Shown here one piece after another: positions 42,417 through 51,036 of a stretch of DNA of 64,000 bases. Where the stretch lies: contig JAKQUI010000077.1 of NCBI GenBank assembly GCA_029562645.1, positions 62,001-126,000 of the forward strand, given 5' to 3'. The translations under genes and the position numbers were made by a program. The notes under the pieces were generated by a model. The model saw nothing but the letters and a program-made list of their open reading frames with translations. It searched no databases and was not told the DNA's origin. Source of the DNA: Spirochaetota bacterium (GTDB taxonomy: Bacteria > Spirochaetota > UBA4802 > JAKQUI01). The stretch's first letter is position 1; every line of letters starts with the position of its first letter.

Positions 42417-42599
42417 GGGCAAATCCTTAACCGATTGTTTTCCAGATAACATGGCCGACAAGTAAGATTACACATCTCCCCCTCGTCTGTCAACTGTATC
42501 GGAAAAAAATAAATAATCAAAAAAAGCTGCTCTGAATGCGTAATAAATCAGATGGCGATTATCAAGGCGGGACATGCCCGTGTCATGGAGATAAGTGCA
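42417..42599. other. Divergent intergenic region
   Basis: About 180 bases between two divergent genes, with A-rich stretches near 42500-42550. Promoters are expected but I cannot fix them. Confidence 0.35.
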
Positions 42600-43640
42600 A
42601 TGAAGCGAATATCGACGATGGTTCTGATAGTGTACGCGGTTGCAGGACTGTTCCAGGGTGTGTGCGTATATGCCGGCCAGCTCCTCATCACCGAAGTCGC
42701 CTGCGGGACCAAGGGCGACGACTGGGCGGAGGTGTTCTTTCAGGGAGCGCCGGGCGAGCGGATCGACATTGCGCGGCTGTACGTGACGATGTACTACGGC
42801 GCCAACGAGCCGCTGTCCGATTCGCCGATCACGCTCCACGGCGCGGACCGCCCTGAGACGCCCTACGACGACCGCTATGCGGTGATCCACCTGAACGGAC
42901 GCGGGCGCGCCGACGAGACGGACCTCACCGGCGACACCGACCGCAACGGCGCGATCGACGTCTATTGCGAGAACCACGCCGACAGCCTGTGGAACACCGA
43001 CTGCGTCGTCGCCATCGACACCGACGACGATCCGGCAAACGGCGGCATCGTCGATTTCGTCGCGTACTCGAACCGCGACGGGAGCGTGAACGCGACCATG
43101 GCCGGGTACGTGGCGCAGGCGCAGATCCACGCGCAGTGGGCCGCCTGCAGCGAGGAGAATCTCCAGCAGTGCATGGCCGACGTCGGCGCCGACGGGCTTG
43201 CGACGCACCAGTCGCTCGCGCGCGTCCCCGGCGCCGACACCAACTCGGCGGCCGACTTCCGCATCACGCCCTATCAGACCCCGGGCCGCGACAATGTGTT
43301 CGACACCGGGAAAAAGCCCGGCGGCATCTTTGAGGTTGAGAAGGGGACGATCACCATCATCCCCACGCACCCGACGCTGGGGACCGGGAAGATTGCTATT
43401 ATGGTGCACGAGCCCTGCGCGCTCCGATTGCGGGTGTTCAACGCGATCGGCATGCTGGTGCACGAGTCGCCGCTGTACCGCGACGTGAACCCGGGGCCGT
43501 TCTCGTTCACCTGGGACCTCACGGGGCGGGGCCGCCCGGTGTGCACGGGCCTGTATTTCGGGCACATCGAGGGAAGCCACTACGCCAGCCGCCGCTCGGT
43601 GAGCAGGACCGTGTATATCGTCGTGAGCCGCTATCGATGA
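42600..43640 (+). CDS. Exported lamin-tail-like domain protein
   Basis: The ATG at 42600, with ATGGAG eight bases before, gives a signal peptide (MKRISTMVLIVYAVAGLFQG). The mature protein begins GQLLITEVACGTKGDDWAEVFF, the pattern of bacterial lamin-tail (LTD) domains (lliteV.....g..wiEl.N). The C-terminal part reads like a FlgD-type cap or T9SS-like sorting module (LRLRVFNAIGMLVHESPLYRDVNPG, FTWDLTGRGRPVCTGLYFGHI). It is the first gene of an overlapping trio. Confidence 0.8.
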   Translation: MKRISTMVLIVYAVAGLFQGVCVYAGQLLITEVACGTKGDDWAEVFFQGAPGERIDIARLYVTMYYGANEPLSDSPITLHGADRPETPYDDRYAVIHLNGRGRADETDLTGDTDRNGAIDVYCENHADSLWNTDCVVAIDTDDDPANGGIVDFVAYSNRDGSVNATMAGYVAQAQIHAQWAACSEENLQQCMADVGADGLATHQSLARVPGADTNSAADFRITPYQTPGRDNVFDTGKKPGGIFEVEKGTITIIPTHPTLGTGKIAIMVHEPCALRLRVFNAIGMLVHESPLYRDVNPGPFSFTWDLTGRGRPVCTGLYFGHIEGSHYASRRSVSRTVYIVVSRYR

Positions 43641-44944
43641 GCGCGATCGCCGTGGTGCTCATCATCGGGCGGCTCGCAACGCACGCCTTCGAGTTCCGCG
43701 AGAGCAATCCGGCCGCGCTCTTTCCGTATTACTGCGCGGTGGACGATACCGGATCGGGGAACCTGGCGAACCCGTCGTTTCTGCCGCTCAACCGATACGC
43801 CTATATCTGCTCGTCGTACAATCGGCCGTACGCCGATCTCGAGGTGCAGGCGGCGAACGCGCGCATCGGCCAGGGTCTGGAGCGGTTCGGCTGGCAGGTC
43901 GCATGGGGCGGATTCGGCATCGACGCCTATCGCGAGGACACCGTCGAGGCGAATGTCGGCTGGCGCCCCGTGCGGATGCTTTCGGTCGGCGCGGGCGCAT
44001 CGTACTATTCGCTGAGCATCAACACCGAGGACCTGGGGCACGCCATCGGCATGTACGACGGACGGGCCTCGGTCCTTTTCATGCCCGTCGCATGGGCCGA
44101 CATCGGGGTGCGTCAGGAAAACATCGGTTCGCTGTTTATGCGCGAGCGCGAGGACCTCCTCTTCCCGGAGACGAGCGCGGGCGTCGCGCTCAAGCCGGCG
44201 CGCGGGGTCGCGCTCATCTACAATTTCAACCGCACCTACTACGGCGCGCTCAACAGCGTCGCGGTTTCGGCGAACCTGCTGGACTGCCTCAATGTCAAGG
44301 TGGGCTATTCGCGCGAGACCACGACCTACGCGGCCTCGATCTCGATCGCCGTGTCGGTCGTCAGGGCCTCGTACGGCATCCGTCAGCATCCGTACCTGGG
44401 GCTGTCGCACAGCTTCGCCGTGACGGTGGCCACGGGCGATATTCCATTCGAGCAGATTCCCTATACCGAGCCGGTGATGACGCGGCGCGAGGCCATTCCC
44501 GCGTCGCAGAAGCTCGACATCAACAACTGCGTTATCGAGGAGCTGCGGGAGCTTCCGCTCATGACCGACGCGCTCGCCGCGCGGATCATGCAGCACCGCA
44601 GGATGATCGGTCCCGTGAATGCGCGCATCCTGGAGCAGCTGGGCATGTCGCGCCGGGACATCGCCGCGTTTCGGAGCTATGCGCGGTGGGATGATCCGAA
44701 AAAGAAGCGCGAGTGGTCGCCGCGTTCGCCGAAGCGGGTCCCGTCGCGCGCGAATGCGCACGAGCGCACGAAAGCGCTTTTTCGGCAGCTCCTGGAGTCG
44801 GGACTCACGGCGGCCGACGCGCTCGACCTGAGCGAGCTCGCCGGCTCGGCGCAACCGGCGGAGATCGAGCGGCGGGCCGCGGCGATCCGCGGCATCACCG
44901 AATCCACGCGACGGCTCGTCGTGAAGCTATGCACCGGGCGCTGA
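43637..44944 (+). CDS. Outer-membrane-type protein with C-terminal HhH (ComEA-like) motif
   Basis: The ATG at 43637 overlaps the previous stop (ATGA). After a signal peptide (MSAIAVVLIIGRLATHA) about 280 residues show strongly alternating patterns (VEANVGWRPVRMLSVGAGAS, VALIYNFNRTYYGALN, LNVKVGYSRETTTYAASISI), likely a small beta-barrel. The C-terminal part contains KLDINNCVIEELRELPLMTD, a helix-hairpin-helix resembling the ComEA-type tandem (lDiNtA..eeL..lpgig), followed by a basic segment. This barrel-plus-HhH combination resembles DNA-uptake or secretion components, but the function is unknown. Confidence 0.72.
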   Translation: MSAIAVVLIIGRLATHAFEFRESNPAALFPYYCAVDDTGSGNLANPSFLPLNRYAYICSSYNRPYADLEVQAANARIGQGLERFGWQVAWGGFGIDAYREDTVEANVGWRPVRMLSVGAGASYYSLSINTEDLGHAIGMYDGRASVLFMPVAWADIGVRQENIGSLFMREREDLLFPETSAGVALKPARGVALIYNFNRTYYGALNSVAVSANLLDCLNVKVGYSRETTTYAASISIAVSVVRASYGIRQHPYLGLSHSFAVTVATGDIPFEQIPYTEPVMTRREAIPASQKLDINNCVIEELRELPLMTDALAARIMQHRRMIGPVNARILEQLGMSRRDIAAFRSYARWDDPKKKREWSPRSPKRVPSRANAHERTKALFRQLLESGLTAADALDLSELAGSAQPAEIERRAAAIRGITESTRRLVVKLCTGR

Positions 44945-46590
44945 TCGCGCTCGCGGCGCTTGTGGCGATGCGCGAGGCGGCGGCGATGCCGCCGCCGCAG
45001 TATCTCGCGCCCGCGAAGCTGTCGGTGACGGTGCAGGGCGAGCACCGCATCGACGCGGTCGACTACGAGGAGGAGGCGCGCGCCTACTATCGCGGCAAGC
45101 TCATCATGCGCTTTAGCCGGACAAGCGCGCTCTACGGCGCCTATGTTGCCGTCGAGGAGCGAAACGGCCCGGACCGCACCGGCGAAGACGACAGCCGGCG
45201 CAGCTACACCTGGAGCTTGGCGGTGCGGGATGCCTCGCCGTACGTCGCGCTGTATGTCGGGAATTATTACGTGAATTTCGGAAGCGGCCTGCTCATTGGC
45301 GGATGGATGCCCTCCAACCCCGACGTCTTTTTCTCCCGCGACGCGATTCCGCGCCGGGAGACCTTCGCTCCGTGCACCAGCGGGAACCCGCTGTACGCCT
45401 ATCGGGGCGGGGCCCTCGCGCTTCGTACGCCGGGGGAGGGCGATGTGATCGCAACGCTGCACCCGTTTTATTCGTCGAAGGAGCGCTACCTCGATCCGAA
45501 AACCGCGGACAGCGGTGCGACAAACTCCAGCATCGTTTCCATGGACTACAAGTACGAACAGCGGGAGGCATGGTCGCGCCCGGTGGAGCTTGTTACCTGG
45601 GGCGCCGCGGCGGCGCTTCACATCATCGAATCCTTTTTGCTCCAGGCGCACTATGTGAATACGGGGGTGTCGTTTTACTCGGGCGATGCGCTGGAATGGG
45701 ACCGCGACGCGCCGGGCAACGACGACCGGGGCATCGTCTCACTCGACGGCTATGGCGCGCTCGCGGAATACCGCGACCGGTTCGTGCGCATCTTTGTCGA
45801 ACACGACCGGACGCGGCGCCTCCTGCGCGGGGACGACGGCGCGCGCGGCGAGACCTGCGGCGCGGGCTCCGTCGGCGGGCTGCAGTTCCGTCATCCGCTG
45901 GTGTCGCTTTCGATCATCGGGAAATCGACCGACGCCGACTATTACGCCCCGTTTCAATCGTCCGTGGGGGCGCGCTCCCCCGAGGAGGCGTGGTTCGTGA
46001 ACGCCGCGGTGGAGCTCGCGCGCGGGCTCGCGCTCGGCGGGGCCGTTTCCTCGCAGCGGCCACATCTTCTGGCCCCGGGGGAGCGGGAATGCGCGGCGGT
46101 GATCCGCGAGCGCGTTTCGCTTCGATATATTCCAAGCGACCGCCTGTCCGTCGAGCTTGCCGGGCGGCGCTACGAGGGGCGCGAGCGCGGCGAGGAGCGC
46201 GAACGGGAGCAGGCGCAGGGGAACGCGCTCGCATGGCCGTGGGAATCGTGTGGCGTATCGGCGCGGGCATTGTTCCAACGGCAGGACGGGCGCGAGTGGT
46301 CCGATCTTCTGGGCGGCGGCATTGCGGTGCGATGGCGCAGGCGCGTCGAGTGCGCGCTGGAATACGCGAAGGCGCGCATCGCCGGAGAGAACCGGCTCTA
46401 CGCGGTCGTTTCGCCGCTGGGCGGGGCGAACATCCCCGGCATCTTCATCGAGGAGACCTCGCACGTGGCCGCCGCGCGCTTGCGGATCACCTGGCCGCCG
46501 GTAACGCTCGCCGCGCGCTATCTCTACCAGTTCACCGACGAGGCCCCGCTGCGGACGCGCATGGAGTTTTTCGCGAGCGTGCGGCTGTGA
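44929..46590 (+). CDS. Outer-membrane beta-barrel protein of unknown function
   Basis: From the ATG at 44929, 16 bases inside the previous gene, the protein is 553 residues with a signal peptide (MHRALIALAALVAMREAAA). The rest alternates hydrophobic and polar residues through many strands (YVALYVGNYYVNFGSGLLIGG, ALALRTPGEGDVIATLHPFY, VSLSIIGKSTDADYYAPF, LAARYLYQFTDEAPLRTRME) and ends in a Phe-Phe-x-x-x-x-Leu-type strand, common for outer-membrane barrels. The overlap puts it in one operon with the LTD-like and HhH-barrel genes. Confidence 0.72.
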   Translation: MHRALIALAALVAMREAAAMPPPQYLAPAKLSVTVQGEHRIDAVDYEEEARAYYRGKLIMRFSRTSALYGAYVAVEERNGPDRTGEDDSRRSYTWSLAVRDASPYVALYVGNYYVNFGSGLLIGGWMPSNPDVFFSRDAIPRRETFAPCTSGNPLYAYRGGALALRTPGEGDVIATLHPFYSSKERYLDPKTADSGATNSSIVSMDYKYEQREAWSRPVELVTWGAAAALHIIESFLLQAHYVNTGVSFYSGDALEWDRDAPGNDDRGIVSLDGYGALAEYRDRFVRIFVEHDRTRRLLRGDDGARGETCGAGSVGGLQFRHPLVSLSIIGKSTDADYYAPFQSSVGARSPEEAWFVNAAVELARGLALGGAVSSQRPHLLAPGERECAAVIRERVSLRYIPSDRLSVELAGRRYEGRERGEEREREQAQGNALAWPWESCGVSARALFQRQDGREWSDLLGGGIAVRWRRRVECALEYAKARIAGENRLYAVVSPLGGANIPGIFIEETSHVAAARLRITWPPVTLAARYLYQFTDEAPLRTRMEFFASVRL

Positions 46591-46633
46591 TATTGTGGTT
46601 GACGCGATCGGCCGCTTCGTGCGAGATTAACGC

Positions 46634-47059
46634 ATGGACGACAGTACACTCTCACGGTTTCGCGGCATCTGCACGGCGGTCTGCGCGGCGCTTCCCACTG
46701 GCTCCGAATGGCAATGGGACGACCGGTTCGAGGTGGGGCTTGCGTCGTTCGACGCCTCTTCGCGCGAGGCCATGCTCGCCGCCCTCAGGGAGCGCTTTCC
46801 CCTCGCCATCGAGGCGCAGACGCTCAAGGCCGCACCCAAGGACATCCAGAAGATCATCAAGGACGTCTTTGATCTCAAGGCCGGGCAGCTGGTGTTCGCC
46901 GCGGAGCAGGAATCGGATGCGATGCTCCTGGCGGCATGGTGGCCCTGGGGCGACGGGCAGACCACCTCGCTGCGGATTGGCGTATATCCGCGCGGCGGGA
47001 AACCCTTCGACGCCGAGACCGCGCACACGTCGCTTGCCGCCCTGCTGCCCCTGTCCTGA
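46634..47059 (+). CDS. Small cytosolic protein of unknown function (141 aa)
   Basis: Starts MDDSTLSRFRGICTAVC with no signal peptide. It has a mixed alpha/beta pattern (FEVGLASFDASSREAMLAAL, KDIQKIIKDVFDLKAGQLVF, TSLRIGVYPRGGKPF). No family is recognised. It follows the barrel-protein trio by 43 bases and may share its transcript. Confidence 0.6.
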   Translation: MDDSTLSRFRGICTAVCAALPTGSEWQWDDRFEVGLASFDASSREAMLAALRERFPLAIEAQTLKAAPKDIQKIIKDVFDLKAGQLVFAAEQESDAMLLAAWWPWGDGQTTSLRIGVYPRGGKPFDAETAHTSLAALLPLS

Positions 47060-47228
47060 CCGGACGGGCGATGTGTGCCGCGCGGCATCATCCCGCATTG
47101 AGTAGCACTACCCCGTTTTCAGCGGCCTACGATAGCCATGACCCCCTCCGTTCTACGGACACTTCCCCTGTGTAAAGGGGGAGGCAGGGTGGGGGTATGT
47201 CCGGTGTTGCGAACGCGTTCCGGACGGA
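47060..47228. other. Intergenic region containing a palindromic repeat
   Basis: About 170 bases between two convergent genes. Apart from the palindromic repeat at 47137-47199 I see nothing in it. Confidence 0.4.
47137..47199. repeat. MITE-like palindromic repeat
   Basis: Ends are near-inverted (ACCCCCTCC on the left, GGTGGGGGT on the right). The centre holds CTTCCCC and GGGGGAG around a short loop. Its shape and C/G-run content resemble the element at 29737-29907, though the sequences differ. Confidence 0.4.
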
Positions 47229-47606
47229 TCAGTGCAGCGCGTCCTTGGGCGCGAGGTCGCCCGGGTTGACGGCGGCGAGCCCCTCGCCGATGAGCGGCTC
47301 GATCGCGTCGGCGGTCTCGGCGAGGTCCCCGCCGGTGGGATGATGATCGAAGATGAAGACGATGTGCGAGTTGAAGCTCTTCGTGATCCGGATGCCGAAC
47401 TCGGCGAAGTAGGCGTCCGTCCCGGCGCCCGTGCAGCGTCCCACGCGGATGGTGTCGGTCTCGCGATTGAAGAGCTCGCCGTGCGTGTCGAAGAGCGCGT
47501 CGCCGTCGCCCTCGAAGAGCACGTAGGGCACCTTCGAATCGTCGAGCGCCGCCGTAAAGGGCCTCACGCCGATGAGCTTGAAGTCGATGTAGGGTTTGGA
47601 TGCCAT
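47229..47606 (-). CDS. Small cytosolic protein of unknown function (125 aa)
   Basis: From the ATG at 47606 (AGGGA ten bases upstream) the protein begins MASKPYIDFKLIGVRPFTAA. It has alternating strands (VPYVLFEGDGDALFDT, TIRVGRCTGAGTDAYFAEFG, FNSHIVFIFDHHPTGGD), with acid and His residues that look purposeful but do not match a motif that I know. Its neighbours are the GNAT gene upstream and the repeat downstream. Confidence 0.6.
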   Translation of the reverse strand: MASKPYIDFKLIGVRPFTAALDDSKVPYVLFEGDGDALFDTHGELFNRETDTIRVGRCTGAGTDAYFAEFGIRITKSFNSHIVFIFDHHPTGGDLAETADAIEPLIGEGLAAVNPGDLAPKDALH

Positions 47607-47680
47607 GCGGTTTCGGTCCCTGCGCTGGCGACAGGCAACCGGATCGGCCGCCTTCTGTAAACTGAAAAACGCGGGCGCGA

Positions 47681-48166
47681 TCAAACGGTAGGCGGCGCAA
47701 GCTGCATCAGGTAAATCTTCGCCGGGCGCCCGTCATTGTCCACGCAATCGCCGTATAATGACCATCCCCGGTTCCGGTAAAAATCGTCCAGCCATTCATG
47801 GGACCGGAACAGGAAGATGCGCGGAAAACTCAGATCGCGGGCCGCCGCCACGACCGTTTCCACGAGCCGCGTCGCGACGCCTCGATTGCGCCTGTGCGGA
47901 TCGACATACAATGAGGCAAGCCAGGGCCCGAGGTCCCGTCGCGACCAGAGGTCGTCCGGCTTGAGGCTCGCCATGCCGGCGGGACGGCCGTCCTCGAGGG
48001 CCACCCAGGCGATGGGCAACTCATTGCGTGAATGAGCCCGGTGGCGGTAGGATTCGATCACCGCCGCGCGCGGCACGTCGCGGTGGGCATACCATTCGCC
48101 ATAGGCCCAGCCGCCCAGGACCTCGGCCAGATGGGGCAGGCGCGCGAGCGGGACGATCTCGATCAT
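47681..48166 (-). CDS. GNAT-family N-acetyltransferase
   Basis: From the ATG at 48166 the 161-residue protein has a GNAT core: IAWVALEDGRPAGMASLKPDD, then LYVDPHRRNRGVATRLVETVV with the acetyl-CoA-binding RxxGxA/G pattern (RNRGVA), and IFLFRSHEWLDDFYRNRGW. Typical of small-molecule or protein acetyltransferases. It overlaps the stop of the upstream PP2C gene by four bases (ATGA) and so is translated with it; the two may form a signalling pair. Confidence 0.9.
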   Translation of the reverse strand: MIEIVPLARLPHLAEVLGGWAYGEWYAHRDVPRAAVIESYRHRAHSRNELPIAWVALEDGRPAGMASLKPDDLWSRRDLGPWLASLYVDPHRRNRGVATRLVETVVAAARDLSFPRIFLFRSHEWLDDFYRNRGWSLYGDCVDNDGRPAKIYLMQLAPPTV

Positions 48167-49689
48167 GTACGCGGGGTCTTTTTCACGCACACGGCCGTGA
48201 CGTCGTCGCCCGGATTATTGTAGCCGTTGAATTCGTAGAGTTTGGAGATGATGGAAAAGATGATGTCCTGCGCGCTGTAGCGGGCGTTGTAGACGAGCTC
48301 GTTCGTGAGGGCGTCCACGCCGTAGAGCGCGCCGGAGGGATCGGCCATCTCGGTGATGCCGTCGGTGTACATGAGCAGGCAGTCGCCGGCCTCCAGGCGC
48401 AGCTCGATGTCCGAGTGGTCGCGCGGCGTGGGGATACCGATGAGCGGGCCGGTCCCGCCGATGGTCGTGCAGGTCTTGTCGGCGGCGCGGAAGATGAGCG
48501 ATTCGGGGTGACCGCCCGAGGAGTAGAGCATCGCGCCCGAGGGCAGGTCGATCTGGCAAACGGCCACCGTGGCGAAGTAGTCGAGCGCGCGGAAGTGCTC
48601 GATGACGGACCGGTTCACGAGCCGGATGAGCTCGGCCGGCGTGCGGTTCGGCGACGACATCATCCGGAAGAGCGTCCGTATCTCCGCGCCGAAATACGAC
48701 GAGGTGATGCCGTGTCCGGACACGTCGCAGACGATGATCTGGTAGCGCTCCGGGGTGAGGGCGAAGGCGTCGAAGAAATCGCCCGAGATGTCCTCCACCG
48801 GAAGGAAGAGGGTCGCCAGGTCGTACTCCGGGAAGCGCGGAAGGCGCGGCTGCTGCGCCGCCTGCAGTTCGCGCAGGGACGAGATCTCGTATCGGATGCG
48901 CTTCTGGTAGCGCGCCTTGACGGTCTCGAGCTCCTTCTGTTTGGTGATGTCGCGCGATACCGCCTGGAAGCCGGTGATCGCGCCGTGGTCCATGAGAAGG
49001 CTCACCGTCTGCCCGAGCCAGATGGTCGAGCCGTGTTTCGTGACCAGCGGGAACTCGACGTAGTCATTGGGCTTGCCGCTCGCAAATAGCGATTCAAGGA
49101 TTTCCTTGATGCGGCCCCGATAGTCCTTGTGGACGAACTTCAGGTAGTAAACGCCGATGATCTCGTCCAGGCTGTACCCGGTGAGCTTCTCCGCGGCGGG
49201 GTTGATATAAATGAAGCGTCCCCTGACGTCGGTCTGGAGGATGATGTCTACGGTCCCCTCGACGAGGTGGCGGTACAACCGCTCGCTCTCGCGATAGCGC
49301 ATCTCGATGGCATGGTGCTCGATCGCCAGGTCGATGGCCATCACGAGCTCGTGGTCGGTTATGGGGAAGCGGATGAATGACGATGGGCGCGCCGCGCGGG
49401 CCTGGTCGAGGTGCGGATTGGGCTCCGCGCCGGTCATGAAGACGACCGGCACGCGGTGCTCGTGGCGCACGGCGTGCGCGATATCGATGCTGACCGTTCC
49501 CCGGCCGTTGGTGATGTCGGTGAGGCAGATGTCGGGCCGCCGGCGGTCGATGTGCGCCGCGGCGTCCGGCAGGGTCGCCGCCTGTCCGATCACGGGATAG
49601 CCGCGCGCCTCGAGCCGCTGGCGCACCTCGCGCGACACGGACGGATCATCCTCGATGATGAGCACTGAAGGGAGCGGCATGCAGTCCAT
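48163..49689 (-). CDS. Receiver-PAS-PP2C (SpoIIE-type) serine phosphatase
   Basis: 508 residues. It begins with a receiver (PSVLIIEDDPSVSREVRQRL, PDICLTDITNGRGTV with a likely phospho-Asp, FIRFPITDHEL; the usual Lys-Pro is Arg-Phe-Pro). Residues about 138-262 form a PAS/PAC sensor (LVEGTVDIILQTDVRGRFIY, AVSRDITKQKELE). A linking helix joins a PP2C/SpoIIE domain (FFDAFALTPERYQIIVCDVSGHG, AMLYSSGGHPESLIF, CLLMYTDGITEMAD, NPGDDVTAVCVKK), with metal-binding Asp residues intact. Such enzymes usually dephosphorylate anti-sigma-factor antagonists; none is in the window. The GNAT gene overlaps its end. Confidence 0.93.
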   Translation of the reverse strand: MDCMPLPSVLIIEDDPSVSREVRQRLEARGYPVIGQAATLPDAAAHIDRRRPDICLTDITNGRGTVSIDIAHAVRHEHRVPVVFMTGAEPNPHLDQARAARPSSFIRFPITDHELVMAIDLAIEHHAIEMRYRESERLYRHLVEGTVDIILQTDVRGRFIYINPAAEKLTGYSLDEIIGVYYLKFVHKDYRGRIKEILESLFASGKPNDYVEFPLVTKHGSTIWLGQTVSLLMDHGAITGFQAVSRDITKQKELETVKARYQKRIRYEISSLRELQAAQQPRLPRFPEYDLATLFLPVEDISGDFFDAFALTPERYQIIVCDVSGHGITSSYFGAEIRTLFRMMSSPNRTPAELIRLVNRSVIEHFRALDYFATVAVCQIDLPSGAMLYSSGGHPESLIFRAADKTCTTIGGTGPLIGIPTPRDHSDIELRLEAGDCLLMYTDGITEMADPSGALYGVDALTNELVYNARYSAQDIIFSIISKLYEFNGYNNPGDDVTAVCVKKTPRT

Positions 49690-49721
49690 GTGTTACACGG
49701 TAGCGAAACCGACGGCTTAGT

Positions 49722-51032
49722 TCAAACGTTTTTTTCGGTTTTTCGAGCCGCTCGGACGGGTTTGGATTCTTTAGCGACACTAAGGACGCCCGCGGCGGGC
49801 CCGTCGGGTATGCTGAGAGCGCCCTCGGTTTCCGCTGGTACGGCCGTGGAGAGCCAGCCGCGCTCGATATCACCCAGCCGCGCCTGAATAGTGGCGATGG
49901 CGTCTTGTACGGCGCGGCGAACGAACGGATTGATCGATTTCTTTCCGAGCAGATACAGCTTCTCGACCGTCTCGGCCGTTCCCACGCTTCCGAGATGACG
50001 GATCATTTCCGTGTTTGCCTTCGCGTTTCGTTGGTCAAGATAGCGCATGAGGAACGGATAGAGCTTGTCCGAATTCGGAATGGCGCATGACCGCAGGATC
50101 TCCTTCACTACGGTCATCTCGCGTGTTTGATCGGCAAGGGCGATGAGCGTTCGAACGGGGATGTCGTATCGATTATCGTTGAGGACGGAGAGCAGTTCGA
50201 GGCGCTCGGCATCGGTGAGTTTTGTGCGCTCCTTGAGCACGCGCTCGAGCTCGCCCAGGTGCTGGCCCTTCAGCGCCCGGACGGCCGCGATCTTCACACC
50301 GATGCTCAGGTCCTTGACGGCCTTTTCCAGCACGTCGCGTATAAACGTGTCGATCGGTACGTTGGCGATGAGCGCTTCCAGACAGTTTCGGCGGACCGCC
50401 GCCACGGGGTCGTGCAGAATGCTGCTGACGAGGCGATCGCGGATCGACGCCGGGGACGCGATATCGTCGATAATCGACGCCATGGTTTCGAACGCGTTGC
50501 GAATTGCCTTCCCGAACTTTGAGGGGCGCGGCAGCTCGGCCATGAACTGCTCGTTGCTGAGGCTGAGTGCGTAGGCGGACGAGTTGAGCTTCAGGAGATT
50601 TTTCCGGACCGCAGCGTTCAGCAGCGCCGGAAGGACAACCGGATGGTCCGATGAGATGAGGAACGTTCTGTCGAAGCGGACATCGCCCGTCTGATAATCG
50701 CCCTTGCCGATCAAACGTTTCGAGTTCGAGAGGACCGTCTCCCTGGAGACGGAAAACGGGCCGGTGATGTGCGGAGGGATGTCCATGCGTACGATGGTGG
50801 TGATGACTTCAAACAGGTAGGACCTGCTTTTTTCGTATGTAAAGGAAACAATCGCAGGATGCCCACGATAGGTTCCGCGCATCGCGCCGTTGTCGGTACG
50901 GACGTCCGAGAGGAGCGACTTGAACGGCTCGTCTGCCACGGTCAGCATTGGCGGGGAATCCAGCCATCGCATGACAAGCTGGATGAGAAGAAACGCGACG
51001 AGTCCGCCGACGATGACGAGGAACCAGGTCAT
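49722..51032 (-). CDS. Membrane-anchored HEAT-type solenoid protein, paralogue A
   Basis: The protein starts with a membrane anchor (MTWFLVIVGGLVAFLLIQLV), then a ~150-residue beta-rich domain and a helical repeat region (IRDVLEKAVKDLSIGVKIAAVRALKG, HEAT-like). Its C-terminus carries ERGWLS, EGALSI and GVLSV, three GxLS boxes spaced 12 and 11 residues. The neighbour on its 5' side (51037-52371) has the same layout and the same tail, so these are tandem paralogues; the ends are four bases apart. Function unknown, probably cell-envelope or signalling. Confidence 0.75.
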   Translation of the reverse strand: MTWFLVIVGGLVAFLLIQLVMRWLDSPPMLTVADEPFKSLLSDVRTDNGAMRGTYRGHPAIVSFTYEKSRSYLFEVITTIVRMDIPPHITGPFSVSRETVLSNSKRLIGKGDYQTGDVRFDRTFLISSDHPVVLPALLNAAVRKNLLKLNSSAYALSLSNEQFMAELPRPSKFGKAIRNAFETMASIIDDIASPASIRDRLVSSILHDPVAAVRRNCLEALIANVPIDTFIRDVLEKAVKDLSIGVKIAAVRALKGQHLGELERVLKERTKLTDAERLELLSVLNDNRYDIPVRTLIALADQTREMTVVKEILRSCAIPNSDKLYPFLMRYLDQRNAKANTEMIRHLGSVGTAETVEKLYLLGKKSINPFVRRAVQDAIATIQARLGDIERGWLSTAVPAETEGALSIPDGPAAGVLSVAKESKPVRAARKTEKNV

Positions 51033-51036
51033 GGCG

